Source: Mycobacterium sp. E3198
Lineage (GTDB): Bacteria; Actinomycetota; Actinomycetes; Mycobacteriales; Mycobacteriaceae
Direction of reading: 5' to 3'
Assembly: GCF_001667015.1 (NCBI RefSeq)
Contig: NZ_LZIS01000239.1
Location: 1-52,639, forward strand
DNA: 52,639 bases
The position numbers were made by a program, and so were the translations under genes. Positions 33,580 through 42,000 of the stretch are shown piece after piece. Numbering within the stretch: position 1 is the stretch's first letter; the number at the start of each line of letters is the position of its first letter. The notes under the pieces are model-generated. The model did no database searches, was not told the DNA's origin, and worked only from the letters and a program-made list of their open reading frames with translations.

Positions 33580-33870
33580 TCAGCCGTCGATGTGCGTCGG
33601 CGGGTCGGCCAAACCCGGATCCCCAGGCCGCCGGTCGGGACCCATCACGTCGCAGCGCCGTTCGGGCACCAGGTAGGAACTGGCGCCGTGCGGAACCAAC
33701 TGGGGAGCCGCCACGCAGCGTTGCCAACTGCCGTCGGGCTGGACGGGTCCGTCGCACTTGCTGAGCACCGGCCCCCCGTACAGGCAGCCGGCGCCGGCCG
33801 GCGGCGCCGCGGCGATCAGTCCCGAGGCCGCCAGCAGGCCCGCGAACATTCCGACGACGCAGCGCTTCAT
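33580..33870 (-). CDS. Secreted CDGP-domain small protein
   Basis: A 96-residue exported protein. The signal peptide (CVVGMFAGLLAASGLIAAAPPAGAG) leads to CLYGGPVLSKCDGPVQPDG, SWQRCVA and ERRCDVMGP. The CDGP word and the four-Cys layout define a family of small actinobacterial secreted proteins. GGGAGG lies 5 nt before the ATG at 33870. The Asp/Pro-rich tail (DRRPGDPGLADPPTHIDG) is probably disordered. Function unknown. Confidence 0.82.
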   Translation of the reverse strand: MKRCVVGMFAGLLAASGLIAAAPPAGAGCLYGGPVLSKCDGPVQPDGSWQRCVAAPQLVPHGASSYLVPERRCDVMGPDRRPGDPGLADPPTHIDG

Positions 33871-33962
33871 GGATGCCTCCCGTCACATCGCCGCTGGGGC
33901 CTGGCAATGACGCTACCGCGGCGCTGTGATCCAGGTCACCGCCGGGCTAGCATGGAGCTGTT

Positions 33963-34214
33963 ATGAGGGCGGTCGTCATCGCGGTCTGCTCCGCGATCGT
34001 GTCGGTGTTTCTCGGCGTCCCGGCGGTGGCGCACGCGGACCCGTGCGTCAACGGCACCGTCCGGCCCGGCCCGGGTGCCGCCGTCCTGCTGTGCCAGGAC
34101 CGCGGCTGGTTGCTGGTCATCCCGAGGGGCGCGGCCGGCTACGGCCCGGATCAGCCGCTGCCACCGACGTGTGCGACGTTCGCGGACAAGTACATGTGCC
34201 CGACCGAACAGTGA
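33963..34214 (+). CDS. Small secreted protein, unknown family
   Basis: An 83-residue protein with a clear signal peptide (RAVVIAVCSAIVSVFLGVPAVAHA, cleavage before DPCVNG). The mature part has four cysteines (PCVNG, LLCQDRG, TCATF, MCPTEQ), likely a small disulfide-bonded domain of about 58 residues. A TAGCAT sequence 16 nt upstream could be a -10 box with a short leader carrying GGAG. It is divergent from the CDGP-domain gene, another short Cys-rich secreted protein. I do not recognise the family. Confidence 0.72.
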   Translation: MRAVVIAVCSAIVSVFLGVPAVAHADPCVNGTVRPGPGAAVLLCQDRGWLLVIPRGAAGYGPDQPLPPTCATFADKYMCPTEQ

Positions 34215-34271
34215 GGCGCCCGGTCAGCAGGCCTGTATGCCCGCGCCCGCCGGCAACATAGGGTGGAGGGC

Positions 34272-35651
34272 ATGTCGCGCCATCGCGTCGTCATCATCGG
34301 TAGCGGGTTCGGCGGTCTGAATGCGGCCCGGTCACTCAAGCGGGCCGATGTCGACGTCACCCTGATCTCGAAGACGACCAGCCACCTGTTCCAGCCGTTG
34401 CTGTACCAGGTGGCCACGGGCATCCTGTCCGAGGGCGACGTCGCCCCGACCACCCGCCTGGTCCTGCGCAAGCAGAAGAATGTCCGCGTGCTGTGGGGCG
34501 AGGTCAGCGCGATCGACCTGACGGCGAGGACGGTGACGTCGCACCTGATGGGCATGCAGACGGTGACCGGCTGCGACAGCCTCATCGTGGCCGCCGGCGC
34601 CCAGCAGTCCTATTTCGGCCACGACGAGTACGCCGCCTTTGCGCCCGGCATGAAGAGCATCGACGACGCGCTCGAGCTGCGGGCTCGCATCCTCGGCGCG
34701 TTCGAGGCCGCCGAGGTCGCCACCGACCCGGCCGAGCGGCAACGCCGGCTGACCTTCGTGGTGGTGGGCGCGGGGCCGACGGGCGTCGAGCTGGCCGGCG
34801 AGATCGTCCAGCTGGCCGAGCGCACGCTGGCAGGGGCGTTTCGGACCATCACGCCCAGCGAGTGCCGGGTCATCCTGCTCGACGCGGCGCCGGCGGTGCT
34901 GCCGCCGATGGGCGAAAAGCTCGGCCTGAAAGCCCAACGGCGGCTGGAAAAGATGGGCGTCGAGGTCCAGCTCAACGCGATGGTGACCACCGTCGACTAC
35001 CTGGGCATCACGGTCAAGGACTCCGACGGAACCGAGCGCCGCATCGAATGCGCCTGCAAGGTGTGGGCCGCCGGCGTGCAGGCCAGCCCGCTGGGCGCGA
35101 TGCTCGCCGAGCAGTCCGACGGGACCGAAACCGACCGCGCGGGACGGGTGATCGTCGAGCCCGACCTCACCGTCAAGGGCCACCCCTACGTCTTCGTCGT
35201 CGGCGACCTGATGTCCGTGCCGGGCGTGCCGGGCATGGCCCAGGGCGCGATCCAGGGGGCGCACTACGCCGCCGCGCTGATCAAGCAGGCGGTGAAGGGC
35301 CACGACGATCCGGCCAACCGAAAGCCGTTCGCGTACTTCGACAAGGGCAGCATGGCCCTCATCTCGCGGTACAGCGCCGTCGCCAAGGTCGGCAAGCTGG
35401 AGTTCGGCGGCTTCATCGCCTGGCTGGCGTGGCTGCTGTTGCACCTGCTGTACCTGGTCGGCTTCCGCAACCGCATCGCCGCCATGTTCTCCTGGGGGAT
35501 CTCGTTCCTGGGCCGCACCCGCGGCCAGATGGCCATCACCAGCCAGATGATGTACGCCCGGCCGGTGGTGGACTGGGTGGAGCGCCAAGCGCAAGAGGGG
35601 TCGCTCGCCGCGGCCGAACGCATCGATTCGGCCGAGCGGCAAGCGGGCTAG
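34272..35651 (+). CDS. ndhA: Type II NADH dehydrogenase NdhA
   Basis: Non-proton-pumping NADH:menaquinone oxidoreductase of the respiratory chain, 459 residues from the ATG at 34272 (a GTG at 34263 would add three). The two dinucleotide motifs are VVIIGSGFGGLNAA (FAD) and FVVVGAGPTGVELAGE (NADH); HLFQPLLYQVATG and VFVVGDLMSVPGVPGMAQGA are hallmark sequences. A C-terminal amphipathic/hydrophobic segment (FGGFIAWLAWLLLHLLYLVG) anchors it peripherally to the membrane. Position beside metZ argues for ndhA rather than ndh. It converges on metZ with a 4-bp (CTAG) overlap. Confidence 0.95.
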   Translation: MSRHRVVIIGSGFGGLNAARSLKRADVDVTLISKTTSHLFQPLLYQVATGILSEGDVAPTTRLVLRKQKNVRVLWGEVSAIDLTARTVTSHLMGMQTVTGCDSLIVAAGAQQSYFGHDEYAAFAPGMKSIDDALELRARILGAFEAAEVATDPAERQRRLTFVVVGAGPTGVELAGEIVQLAERTLAGAFRTITPSECRVILLDAAPAVLPPMGEKLGLKAQRRLEKMGVEVQLNAMVTTVDYLGITVKDSDGTERRIECACKVWAAGVQASPLGAMLAEQSDGTETDRAGRVIVEPDLTVKGHPYVFVVGDLMSVPGVPGMAQGAIQGAHYAAALIKQAVKGHDDPANRKPFAYFDKGSMALISRYSAVAKVGKLEFGGFIAWLAWLLLHLLYLVGFRNRIAAMFSWGISFLGRTRGQMAITSQMMYARPVVDWVERQAQEGSLAAAERIDSAERQAG

Positions 35652-36862
35652 CTCAGCGCCTGATCGATGTCCGCGATCAGGTCGTCGGTGCCCTCCAGGC
35701 CGACGGAGATGCGAACGACGTTGTCGCCCAACCCGATCGCGGCGCGGCCCTCGGGCCCCATCGCGCGGTGGGTGGTGGTCGCCGGGTGGGTCACCAGCGA
35801 TTTGGCGTCGCCCAGGTTGTTGGAGATGTCGATCAGGCGCATCTTGTCCAGCACCTCGAAAGCCCGTTGCTTGGCGGCGGTTTCGGCGCAGTCGAGCGCG
35901 AAGGTGAGCACCGTCCCGCCGCCCGACATCTGCCGCTTGGCCAGGTCGTACTGCGGGTGCGACGGCAGGTACGGGTAGCGCACCCAGCTCACCGCCGGGT
36001 GGGTCTCCAGGAATTCGGCGATCCGGTGCGCCGAGGAATTGCCGTGCTCGACCCGAACGGCCAGCGTCTCAAGGCCTTTCAGCAACACCCAGGCGTTGAA
36101 CGCGCTCATTGCCGGCCCGGTGTGCCGCATCAGCTTCTGCACCGGTCCGTCGATGTAGTCCTTGTCGCCGAGGATCGCGCCGCCCAGGACGCGGCCCTGC
36201 CCGTCGATGTGCTTGGTGGCCGAGTACACCACCACGTCCACCCCGAGCGGAAAGCCCTGCTGCAGCAGCGGTGTGGCAAAGACGTTGTCCAGCAACACTT
36301 TTGCGCCCGCGGCGTGAGCGAGCTCGGTCACCGCGGCGATGTCGACCAGGGACTGCATCGGGTTCGACGGCGTCTCGAAGAACACCGCCGCCGTGGGCAC
36401 CGACAGCGCCTCCTCCCACTGCGCGAGGTCGTCGCCGTCGACGAAAACCGTTTCCACACCCCACCGCGGCAGGATCTCGTTGCACACCACGAAGCACGAC
36501 CCGAACAGGCTGCGCGCCGCGACCAGCCGGTCGCCCGCGGCCAGCAGCGCGCCCAGCGAGGTGAACACCGCGGCCATGCCGCTCGCGGTGGCGAACGCCG
36601 CGGGCGCCCCCTCGATCAGGCGCAGCCGCTCCTCGAACATCGTCACGGTCGGGTTGCCGTACCGGGAGTACACGAAATGGTCCACCTCGCCGGTGAACGA
36701 CTGCTCCGCGACGGCCGCCGAGGGGTAGACGTAGCCGGACGTCAGGAACATCGCCTCGGCGGTCTCCTCGAACCCCGATCGCAGCAGGCCGCCGCGCACG
36801 CCGAGGGTGGCCTGGCTGACGCCGTCGGGCAACGCCTTGGGCGTGCGGGCCGATTCGGTCAT
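35648..36862 (-). CDS. metZ: O-succinylhomoserine sulfhydrylase MetZ
   Basis: PLP enzyme of the Cys/Met metabolism gamma family, making homocysteine from activated homoserine and sulfide. 404 residues. The cofactor lysine is in VVYSATKHIDGQG; other markers are YSRYGNPT, ATASGMAAVF, ETPSNPMQ and SLGGxxS-type replacements in NNLGDAKSLVTHPATTTHR. The start MTESART at 36862 overlaps the rhodanese stop as ATGA and matches the usual length. It is last in the five-gene leftward unit from purA. The nearby rhodanese may provide or handle sulfur for it. Confidence 0.96.
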   Translation of the reverse strand: MTESARTPKALPDGVSQATLGVRGGLLRSGFEETAEAMFLTSGYVYPSAAVAEQSFTGEVDHFVYSRYGNPTVTMFEERLRLIEGAPAAFATASGMAAVFTSLGALLAAGDRLVAARSLFGSCFVVCNEILPRWGVETVFVDGDDLAQWEEALSVPTAAVFFETPSNPMQSLVDIAAVTELAHAAGAKVLLDNVFATPLLQQGFPLGVDVVVYSATKHIDGQGRVLGGAILGDKDYIDGPVQKLMRHTGPAMSAFNAWVLLKGLETLAVRVEHGNSSAHRIAEFLETHPAVSWVRYPYLPSHPQYDLAKRQMSGGGTVLTFALDCAETAAKQRAFEVLDKMRLIDISNNLGDAKSLVTHPATTTHRAMGPEGRAAIGLGDNVVRISVGLEGTDDLIADIDQALS

Positions 36863-37275
36863 CCCTGCTTCCAGGGTAATCCGACGGCGCGCCAACCGGT
36901 TTCACCGCGATGACCGTGGGCGTCGAGCTGGCCTTCGAAGCCGTCCAGCACGTTGTAGGCCGGCGTGATGCCCAGCCGCGTGGACACCTCGGCCGCGCCG
37001 ATGGAGCGATTGCCCGAGCGGCACAAGAAGATCACGGGCCGCTCCTGGTCGGCCGGCGGGACCTGTTGGTTCAGCTCGTCGGCGAAGTTCGCGTTGGGCA
37101 TCCCGTTGCCCGTCACCCACTCGATGTACACCACGTCGCGGCCCAGGCTCGACAGGTCGGGCACGCCGACGAAGCGCCATTCGGCGTCGGTGCGGACGTC
37201 GACCAACACGGCGTTGGGGTTGTCGCTGAGTAGCTTCCACGCCTGCAGGGGCGTGATGTCTCCCGCGTAGCTCAT
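36859..37275 (-). CDS. Rhodanese-domain protein (Rv0390-like)
   Basis: A 138-residue single-domain rhodanese. LVDVRTDAEWRFVGVPDL is the first conserved box and VIFLCRSGNRSIGAA holds the catalytic Cys in the active-site loop. It starts at 37275 with ATGA overlap with purT and ends in ATGA overlap with metZ. In M. tuberculosis the same trio is Rv0389-Rv0390-Rv0391. It probably carries persulfide sulfur; supplying sulfide to MetZ is a context-based inference, not shown by the sequence. Confidence 0.93.
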   Translation of the reverse strand: MSYAGDITPLQAWKLLSDNPNAVLVDVRTDAEWRFVGVPDLSSLGRDVVYIEWVTGNGMPNANFADELNQQVPPADQERPVIFLCRSGNRSIGAAEVSTRLGITPAYNVLDGFEGQLDAHGHRGETGWRAVGLPWKQG

Positions 37276-38450
37276 CCGCGTGAGTCTCGCATAGTCAGCG
37301 CGTTCGCCACCTGTCGGGCACGGTCGCGCGCGGCCGCCACGTCCGGCGCGGTGGCCAGTGCCACGCCGAGCGGGGCGGACGGCCGTTGCGGGGCGAAGAT
37401 GCGGAGATCGCTTTCCGGCACCCGCAGCGCGCCGCCGAGCGCGTCGACGGTCGGGGACCCGCCGTCGTGGCCGGCGTCGATCAGGTGGGCGGCGGCCGGC
37501 GACATCATCATGGTGTCCACCGGCAGGCCCAGGACGGCCCGGGCGTGCAGTTCGAAGGCCGAGAGCCGCTGGCTGCGCAGGGTCACCCAGACGCTCGGGT
37601 GCGGGTGCGCGGTGACGTCGGAGAAGTACACCTCGTCGCCCTTGATCATCAATTCGACGCCGAAGACGCCCCGCCCGCCCAGCGCCTTGATGATCCGCGC
37701 GGCGATCGACTTGGCGGAGTCCACCGCGGCGTCGCTCATCTGCTGCGGTTGCCACGATTCCAGGACGGCGCCGTCGGCGTCCCGGTGGCCGATCGGTGAG
37801 CAGAACTCCAGCACCGGACCGGTCGGGCCCTCCTTGCGCACGGCGAGCAGGGTGACGTCGAAGTCGACGTCGACGACCGTCTCGGCCATCACCCGGCCCC
37901 CCGAGTTCCCCACCGCGCGCTGCCAGGCCGGCTCGATGTCGTCGGGCCCGGAGACCACCGAGTGCCCCCGCCCCGACACCGGCTTGACCAGCAACGGATA
38001 CCCCGCGTGCGCGGCGACCGCCTGCAGTTCGCCGACCGATCCCACGAACCAGAACGGCGCGGTGGGCAGCCCCAGCTCGTCGGCCGCCAGCCGGCGCAGG
38101 GCCTCGCGGTCGGCGGTGAGCCGCACGGTGCGGGCGTTCGGCACCAGCTCGGTGCGCTCGTGGTCGTGGCTCAGCGCCTCGACGGCGACCGCGTCGGTGG
38201 CCGTCACCACGAACTGGGGTTTGTGCTGTTGAATCGCCCCCGCCAGCTCGTCGGCGTCGGCCAGGCGCTCCTCGACGGCGATCACCCGCGCGCCGAGGTG
38301 CCGCAGCGCGGTCGCCAGCTCCCGGCTGAGCTCACCGGAACCGAGCAGCAGCACCTTCGGCGCGCCGTCGGGATCGTGGGGGGGAGTTTGCGGGGGCAGG
38401 ACAAGCGCCGTCGTCTTGTCGTCCTGTCCTTCGCTGAAGCCGTCGGTCAC
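37272..38450 (-). CDS. purT: Formate-dependent GAR transformylase PurT
   Basis: ATP-grasp enzyme that formylates glycinamide ribonucleotide with formate in purine synthesis. 392 residues with a GTG start. The N-terminal biotin-carboxylase-like domain has VLLLGSGELSRELA and the ATP-grasp domain has YPLLVKPVSGRGHSVV, GVFGVELMIKGDEVYFSDV and HPHPSVWVTLRSQRLSAFELHARAVLGLP. Overlaps the rhodanese gene by ATGA. It starts 29 bp after the thioesterase stop, joining the purA unit to the sulfur genes on one strand. Confidence 0.96.
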   Translation of the reverse strand: MTDGFSEGQDDKTTALVLPPQTPPHDPDGAPKVLLLGSGELSRELATALRHLGARVIAVEERLADADELAGAIQQHKPQFVVTATDAVAVEALSHDHERTELVPNARTVRLTADREALRRLAADELGLPTAPFWFVGSVGELQAVAAHAGYPLLVKPVSGRGHSVVSGPDDIEPAWQRAVGNSGGRVMAETVVDVDFDVTLLAVRKEGPTGPVLEFCSPIGHRDADGAVLESWQPQQMSDAAVDSAKSIAARIIKALGGRGVFGVELMIKGDEVYFSDVTAHPHPSVWVTLRSQRLSAFELHARAVLGLPVDTMMMSPAAAHLIDAGHDGGSPTVDALGGALRVPESDLRIFAPQRPSAPLGVALATAPDVAAARDRARQVANALTMRDSRG

Positions 38451-38479
38451 CGCTCAAGGATAGGTCGGTTCCAACGGCC

Positions 38480-39118
38480 CTAGGGCTGGCCGGGAAGCAG
38501 CCGCACCATCAGGCCGTTGGCCTCGGCCAGCACCGCGTCGTCGCCGTCGACCAATTCCGCCGCGACGAACGCCTTGCGGCCCTCGGCCGTGGTGACGCGG
38601 CCGCGCACCGCCAGCGGCGCGTCGATCGGCGTGACCTTGCGGTAGTCGACGTGCAGGAAGGCGGTGCGGCTGATCGGCCGCCCCGCGGCGTGGGAAATCA
38701 TGCCGAACATGTGGTCAAACAGCAGCGGCAGCACGCCGCCGTGCACGGCGTGATTGCCGCCGACGTGAAACCGGCTGAAGTACCCGGTCATTTCGACGCC
38801 GTCGGGGGCGTAGCGCGTCAACGTCCAGGGGGGCAGCAGCAGGCTGCCCATGCCGGGCAGGTCGGGCGTCCGGCCGGCCGGCGCCTGGCCCTCGTCGGCC
38901 CGGAACGGGCGGAGCACCTCGACGAGGGCGGCGGCGCGGCCGGCCGCGTCGTCCCAGACGTCGTCGGCGGGGTTCGCGGACACGGCCAGGTCCTGCAGCG
39001 CTCGCATCGCCGCGACGAACCGGCCGAACCCCGGGCCGGGGCTGGCCGGGCCGTATTCGGGAAAGCCGCCGTGGTGTTCGTATTCGGGGTCGAGTTCTTT
39101 CGGGTCCGCCTCGGTCAC
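38480..39118 (-). CDS. HotDog-fold thioesterase (Rv0356c-like)
   Basis: A 212-residue protein with a single HotDog domain in its C-terminal 120 residues. NHAVHGGVLPLLFDHMFGM is the PaaI/acyl-CoA thioesterase-type catalytic segment, followed by RTAFLHVDYRKVTPID. The N-terminal 90 residues (acidic, PEYEHHGGFPEYGPAS) are specific to this actinobacterial group. The GTG at 39118 overlaps the purA stop as GTGA. It corresponds to M. tuberculosis Rv0356c, also next to purA. Acyl substrate unknown. Confidence 0.88.
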   Translation of the reverse strand: MTEADPKELDPEYEHHGGFPEYGPASPGPGFGRFVAAMRALQDLAVSANPADDVWDDAAGRAAALVEVLRPFRADEGQAPAGRTPDLPGMGSLLLPPWTLTRYAPDGVEMTGYFSRFHVGGNHAVHGGVLPLLFDHMFGMISHAAGRPISRTAFLHVDYRKVTPIDAPLAVRGRVTTAEGRKAFVAAELVDGDDAVLAEANGLMVRLLPGQP

Positions 39119-40413
39119 GGGCGGGCCGCCAGGACGTCGCGGCGCACGATCGTCTGATCGCGGCCGGGCCCGACGCCGATGCATGAAATGTGGGCTCCGG
39201 CAAGCTCTTCCAGCCGCAACACGTAGTCGCGCGCCTTGGCGGGTAGGTCGTCGAACTCCCGGGCGTCCGAGATGTCTTCCCACCAGCCGGGCAGCTCCTC
39301 GTAGATGGGTTGGGCGCGGTGCAGGTCGCTCTGGGTCATCGGCATGTCGGCCGTGCGCTCCCCGTCGATCTGGTAGCCCACGCACACCGGCACGGTTTCC
39401 AGGCTGGAGAGCACGTCGAGCTTGGTCAAAAAGAAGTCGGTGATGCCGTTGACCCGGGTGGCGTAGCGGGCGACGACGGCGTCGAACCAGCCGCAGCGGC
39501 GGCGCCGGCCGGTGGTGACGCCGAATTCGCCGCCGGTCTTGGACAGGTATTCGCCGTTCTCGTCGAACAGCTCGGTGGGGAACGGCCCCGAGCCCACCCG
39601 GGTGGTGTAGGCCTTGAGGATTCCGAGCACGGTGGTGATCCGCGTCGGCCCGATCCCCGACCCCACGCACGCGCCGCCCGCCGTCGGGTTCGACGACGTC
39701 ACGTAGGGGTAGGTGCCGTGGTCGACGTCGAGCAGCGTGCCCTGGGAGCCCTCCAGCAACACCGTCTCCCCGGCCTCCAGCGCCGTGTTGAGCAGCCGCC
39801 GGGTGTCGCGGATGCGGTGGCGAAAGCCCTCCGCCTGCCCCAGGAGGGCCTCGACGATCTGGTGCGGGTCCAGCGCCTTGCGGTTGTAGATCTTGACCAG
39901 GATCTGGTTCTTCAGGTCCAGCGCGGCCTCGACCTTGTGGGTCAGCAGCTCGGGGTCGAGGACGTCGGCGACCCGGATCCCCTGGCGGGCGATCTTGTCC
40001 TGGTAGCACGGCCCGATGCCGCGGCCGGTGGTGCCGATCTTCTTGTTGCCCATGTAGCGCTCGGTGACCTTGTCGATGGCGACGTGGTAGGGCAGCAGCA
40101 GGTGCGCGTCGGCGGAGATCAGCAGCTTGGTGGTGTCGACGCCGCGGTCCTCGAGGCCCTTGAGCTCGTCGAGCAGCACCCCGGGGTCGACCACCACGCC
40201 GTTGCCGATCACGTTGGTGACGCCGGGCGTCAGCACCCCCGACGGGATCAGGTGGAGAGCGAAATTCTCGCCACTGGGCAGGACGACGGTATGCCCGGCG
40301 TTGTTGCCGCCCTGATAGCGCACCACCCACTGCACGCGCCCGCCGAGCAGGTCGGTGGCCTTACCTTTGCCCTCGTCGCCCCACTGGGCGCCGATGAGGA
40401 CGATTGCCGGCAT
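39115..40413 (-). CDS. purA: Adenylosuccinate synthetase PurA
   Basis: GTP-dependent enzyme joining IMP and aspartate, first committed step to AMP. 432 residues. P-loop region GAQWGDEGKGKATDLL at the N-terminus, YQGGNNAGHTVV, KKIGTTGRGIGPCYQDK, EGSQGTLLDVDHGTYPYVTSS and the C-terminal ISCIGVGPGRDQTI are all family signatures with catalytic Asp13 and His41 in expected places. It heads the leftward five-gene unit with purT, which also serves purine synthesis. Confidence 0.98.
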   Translation of the reverse strand: MPAIVLIGAQWGDEGKGKATDLLGGRVQWVVRYQGGNNAGHTVVLPSGENFALHLIPSGVLTPGVTNVIGNGVVVDPGVLLDELKGLEDRGVDTTKLLISADAHLLLPYHVAIDKVTERYMGNKKIGTTGRGIGPCYQDKIARQGIRVADVLDPELLTHKVEAALDLKNQILVKIYNRKALDPHQIVEALLGQAEGFRHRIRDTRRLLNTALEAGETVLLEGSQGTLLDVDHGTYPYVTSSNPTAGGACVGSGIGPTRITTVLGILKAYTTRVGSGPFPTELFDENGEYLSKTGGEFGVTTGRRRRCGWFDAVVARYATRVNGITDFFLTKLDVLSSLETVPVCVGYQIDGERTADMPMTQSDLHRAQPIYEELPGWWEDISDAREFDDLPAKARDYVLRLEELAGAHISCIGVGPGRDQTIVRRDVLAARP

Positions 40414-40491
40414 GCCTTGCTCCCGCCTAATCCCACGCGTTTCAGCCTGCTTATTCGTGGTGATCGCAAGCGCGGCGCAGCCGGGCGCAGC

Positions 40492-40526
40492 GGGTCACCA
40501 CAATAGTGTGGTCCAGCCGGTGACCC
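40492..40526. promoter_or_regulatory. Inverted repeat between purA and the Rv0358-like gene
   Basis: GGGTCACC (40492-40499) and GGTGACCC (40519-40526) form a perfect 8-bp inverted repeat with a 19-nt spacer that includes TAGTGT, a possible -10 box. It lies in the divergent promoter region of purA and of the gene at 40556, so it could be an operator for either. No regulator is adjacent. Confidence 0.45.
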
Positions 40527-40555
40527 ACCCTATCCCAGGAGGTTGCGAGGAACCC

Positions 40556-41173
40556 ATGAATAACGTGGGGGTGTTGGTGTTCGGCGATCGTCGGGTGCCC
40601 GGGCCGCTGACCGGCCTGCCGGTGCAGGCGGCCGATATCGACGCCGCGATCGGGCCGTACCGGCGCCTGGCGGTCGTCGGCGCCGATGCCGACCTGGCCG
40701 CGGTGCTGACCCGGTTGCTGCGCGCCGACCGGCTCGACGTCGAGGTGGCCTACGTGCCGCCCCGCCGCACCCGCGCCACCCGGATCTATCGCCTGCCGAC
40801 CGGCCGCCGCGCGGCGCGGCGCGCCCGCGCCGGCTCGGCCCGCCGGGTGACCCTGATCCGCGACGAGACCGGATCGGTGGTCGTCGGCCGCGCCGGCTGG
40901 CTGCCCGCCGACGGCGCGACGCTGCTGCGCGGCGAGGCGGTCGTCGACGACACCACGCTGTTCGACGGCGAGGTCGCCGCCGTGCGCATCGAGCCGACGC
41001 TGGCGCTGCCGGGGCTGCGGGCCTCGGTACGGAGGGGCCGCTGGGTCGCCGGCCGCGCGGCGCAGCTGGGCAGCACCGGCGTCACGGTCGTGCGCGACGG
41101 CGTCGCGGGGCCGCGCCCGGCGCGCCGGTCGACGTTCTACCGCCACGTCGAAGGGTGGCTGCTGGTCCGGTAA
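40556..41173 (+). CDS. Rv0358-like protein of unknown function
   Basis: A 205-residue cytosolic protein. The N-terminal part MNNVGVLVFGDRRV and LAVVGADADLAAVLTRLLRA recalls a degraded diacylglycerol-kinase/NAD-kinase-type GGDGT region, but the key glycines are not all kept, so this is only a suggestion. The middle is unusually Arg-rich (RRTRATRIYRLPTGRRAARR). The ATG at 40556 has GAGG 5 nt upstream. It lies 9 bp before the M50 protease gene, with which it stays paired in M. tuberculosis (Rv0358-Rv0359). Confidence 0.82.
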   Translation: MNNVGVLVFGDRRVPGPLTGLPVQAADIDAAIGPYRRLAVVGADADLAAVLTRLLRADRLDVEVAYVPPRRTRATRIYRLPTGRRAARRARAGSARRVTLIRDETGSVVVGRAGWLPADGATLLRGEAVVDDTTLFDGEVAAVRIEPTLALPGLRASVRRGRWVAGRAAQLGSTGVTVVRDGVAGPRPARRSTFYRHVEGWLLVR

Positions 41174-41182
41174 TTTTTCAGC

Positions 41183-41959
41183 GTGAGCTTCCCCGCGCGC
41201 CAACACGAATCCGTGCGGCCCAGCCCGATCTTCCTTGGCCTGGTCGCGTTGACGGCGGCCGGCGGCGTGCTGGCCTGGCTGGCCGGATCGAGCGTGCGGC
41301 CGCTGTCCTACGCCGGTGTCTTTACTTTCGTGATCGCGGGCTGGCTGGTGTCGCTGTGCCTGCACGAATTCGGGCACGCCGTGACCGCCTGGCGCTTCGG
41401 CGACCACGACGTCGCCGTCCGCGGCTACCTGACGCTGGATCCGCGGCGCTACAGCCACCCCGCGCTCTCGCTCGTGCTGCCGATGGTGGTCATCCTGCTC
41501 GGCGGCATCGGGCTGCCGGGCGCCGCGGTGTACGTGCGGACGTGGTTCATGACCCCGACCCGCCGCACCCTGGTCAGCCTGGCGGGCCCGGCCGCCAACC
41601 TGGTGCTGGCGGTGCTGCTGCTGGCGTTGACCCGGGCGCTGTACGACCCGGCCCACGCGGTGCTGTGGGCCGGGGTGGCGTTTTTGGGCTTTCTTCAGCT
41701 GACCGCGGTGCTGCTGAACCTGCTGCCCGTTCCGGGCCTGGACGGCTACGACGCGCTGGAACCGCACCTGAGCCCGGAGACGCAGCGGGCCCTGGCGCCC
41801 GCCAAGCAGTGGGGCTTTTTCGTCCTGCTGTTTCTGCTGCTGGCGGCCAGCTCCTGGTTCTTCGCCCTGGTGCTGTGGCTCTTCGATTTCTCCGGTGTGC
41901 CGCACTGGCTGGTGTCCGCCGGCAACCAGCTGACCCGGTTCTGGAGTCGCTGGGTCTAA
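41183..41959 (+). CDS. Site-2-protease-like M50 metallopeptidase (Rv0359-like)
   Basis: A 258-residue integral membrane zinc protease. The HExxH motif is LCLHEFGHAVTAWRFG in a membrane helix at about residues 60-75, and LLNLLPVPGLDGYDAL supplies the second metal-ligand NPDG-like motif around residue 185. About six hydrophobic segments are present. The GTG start at 41183 is close to the upstream gene, suggesting co-expression. Substrates are unknown; family members cut transmembrane regulators. Confidence 0.88.
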   Translation: MSFPARQHESVRPSPIFLGLVALTAAGGVLAWLAGSSVRPLSYAGVFTFVIAGWLVSLCLHEFGHAVTAWRFGDHDVAVRGYLTLDPRRYSHPALSLVLPMVVILLGGIGLPGAAVYVRTWFMTPTRRTLVSLAGPAANLVLAVLLLALTRALYDPAHAVLWAGVAFLGFLQLTAVLLNLLPVPGLDGYDALEPHLSPETQRALAPAKQWGFFVLLFLLLAASSWFFALVLWLFDFSGVPHWLVSAGNQLTRFWSRWV

Positions 41960-41967
41960 CGGTTGCC

Positions 41968-41991
41968 ATATATGCGCAATTGCGCATATAT
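41968..41991. promoter_or_regulatory. 24-nt perfect palindromic operator before the CDF exporter
   Basis: ATATATGCGCAA (41968-41979) followed by its exact reverse complement forms a 24-nt perfect palindrome. The form, AT-rich ends around TGCGCAATTGCGCA, is that of operators of ArsR/SmtB-family metal sensors. It ends 9 nt before the ATG of a cation diffusion facilitator. The final TATATT (41987-41992) fits a -10 box for a leaderless transcript beginning at the start codon, so bound repressor would cover the promoter. Confidence 0.85.
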
Positions 41992-42000
41992 TGCTGGGCT

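Noticed and set aside
34263..34271. GTG at 34263 as the ndhA start
   Set aside because: Possible, but ATG at 34272 gives the conserved N-terminus; the difference is three residues and cannot be settled from sequence.
38480..40330. A 616-residue fusion including the HotDog thioesterase
   Set aside because: The upstream part overlaps purA out of frame and has no conserved domain; a GTG at 39118 overlaps the purA stop.
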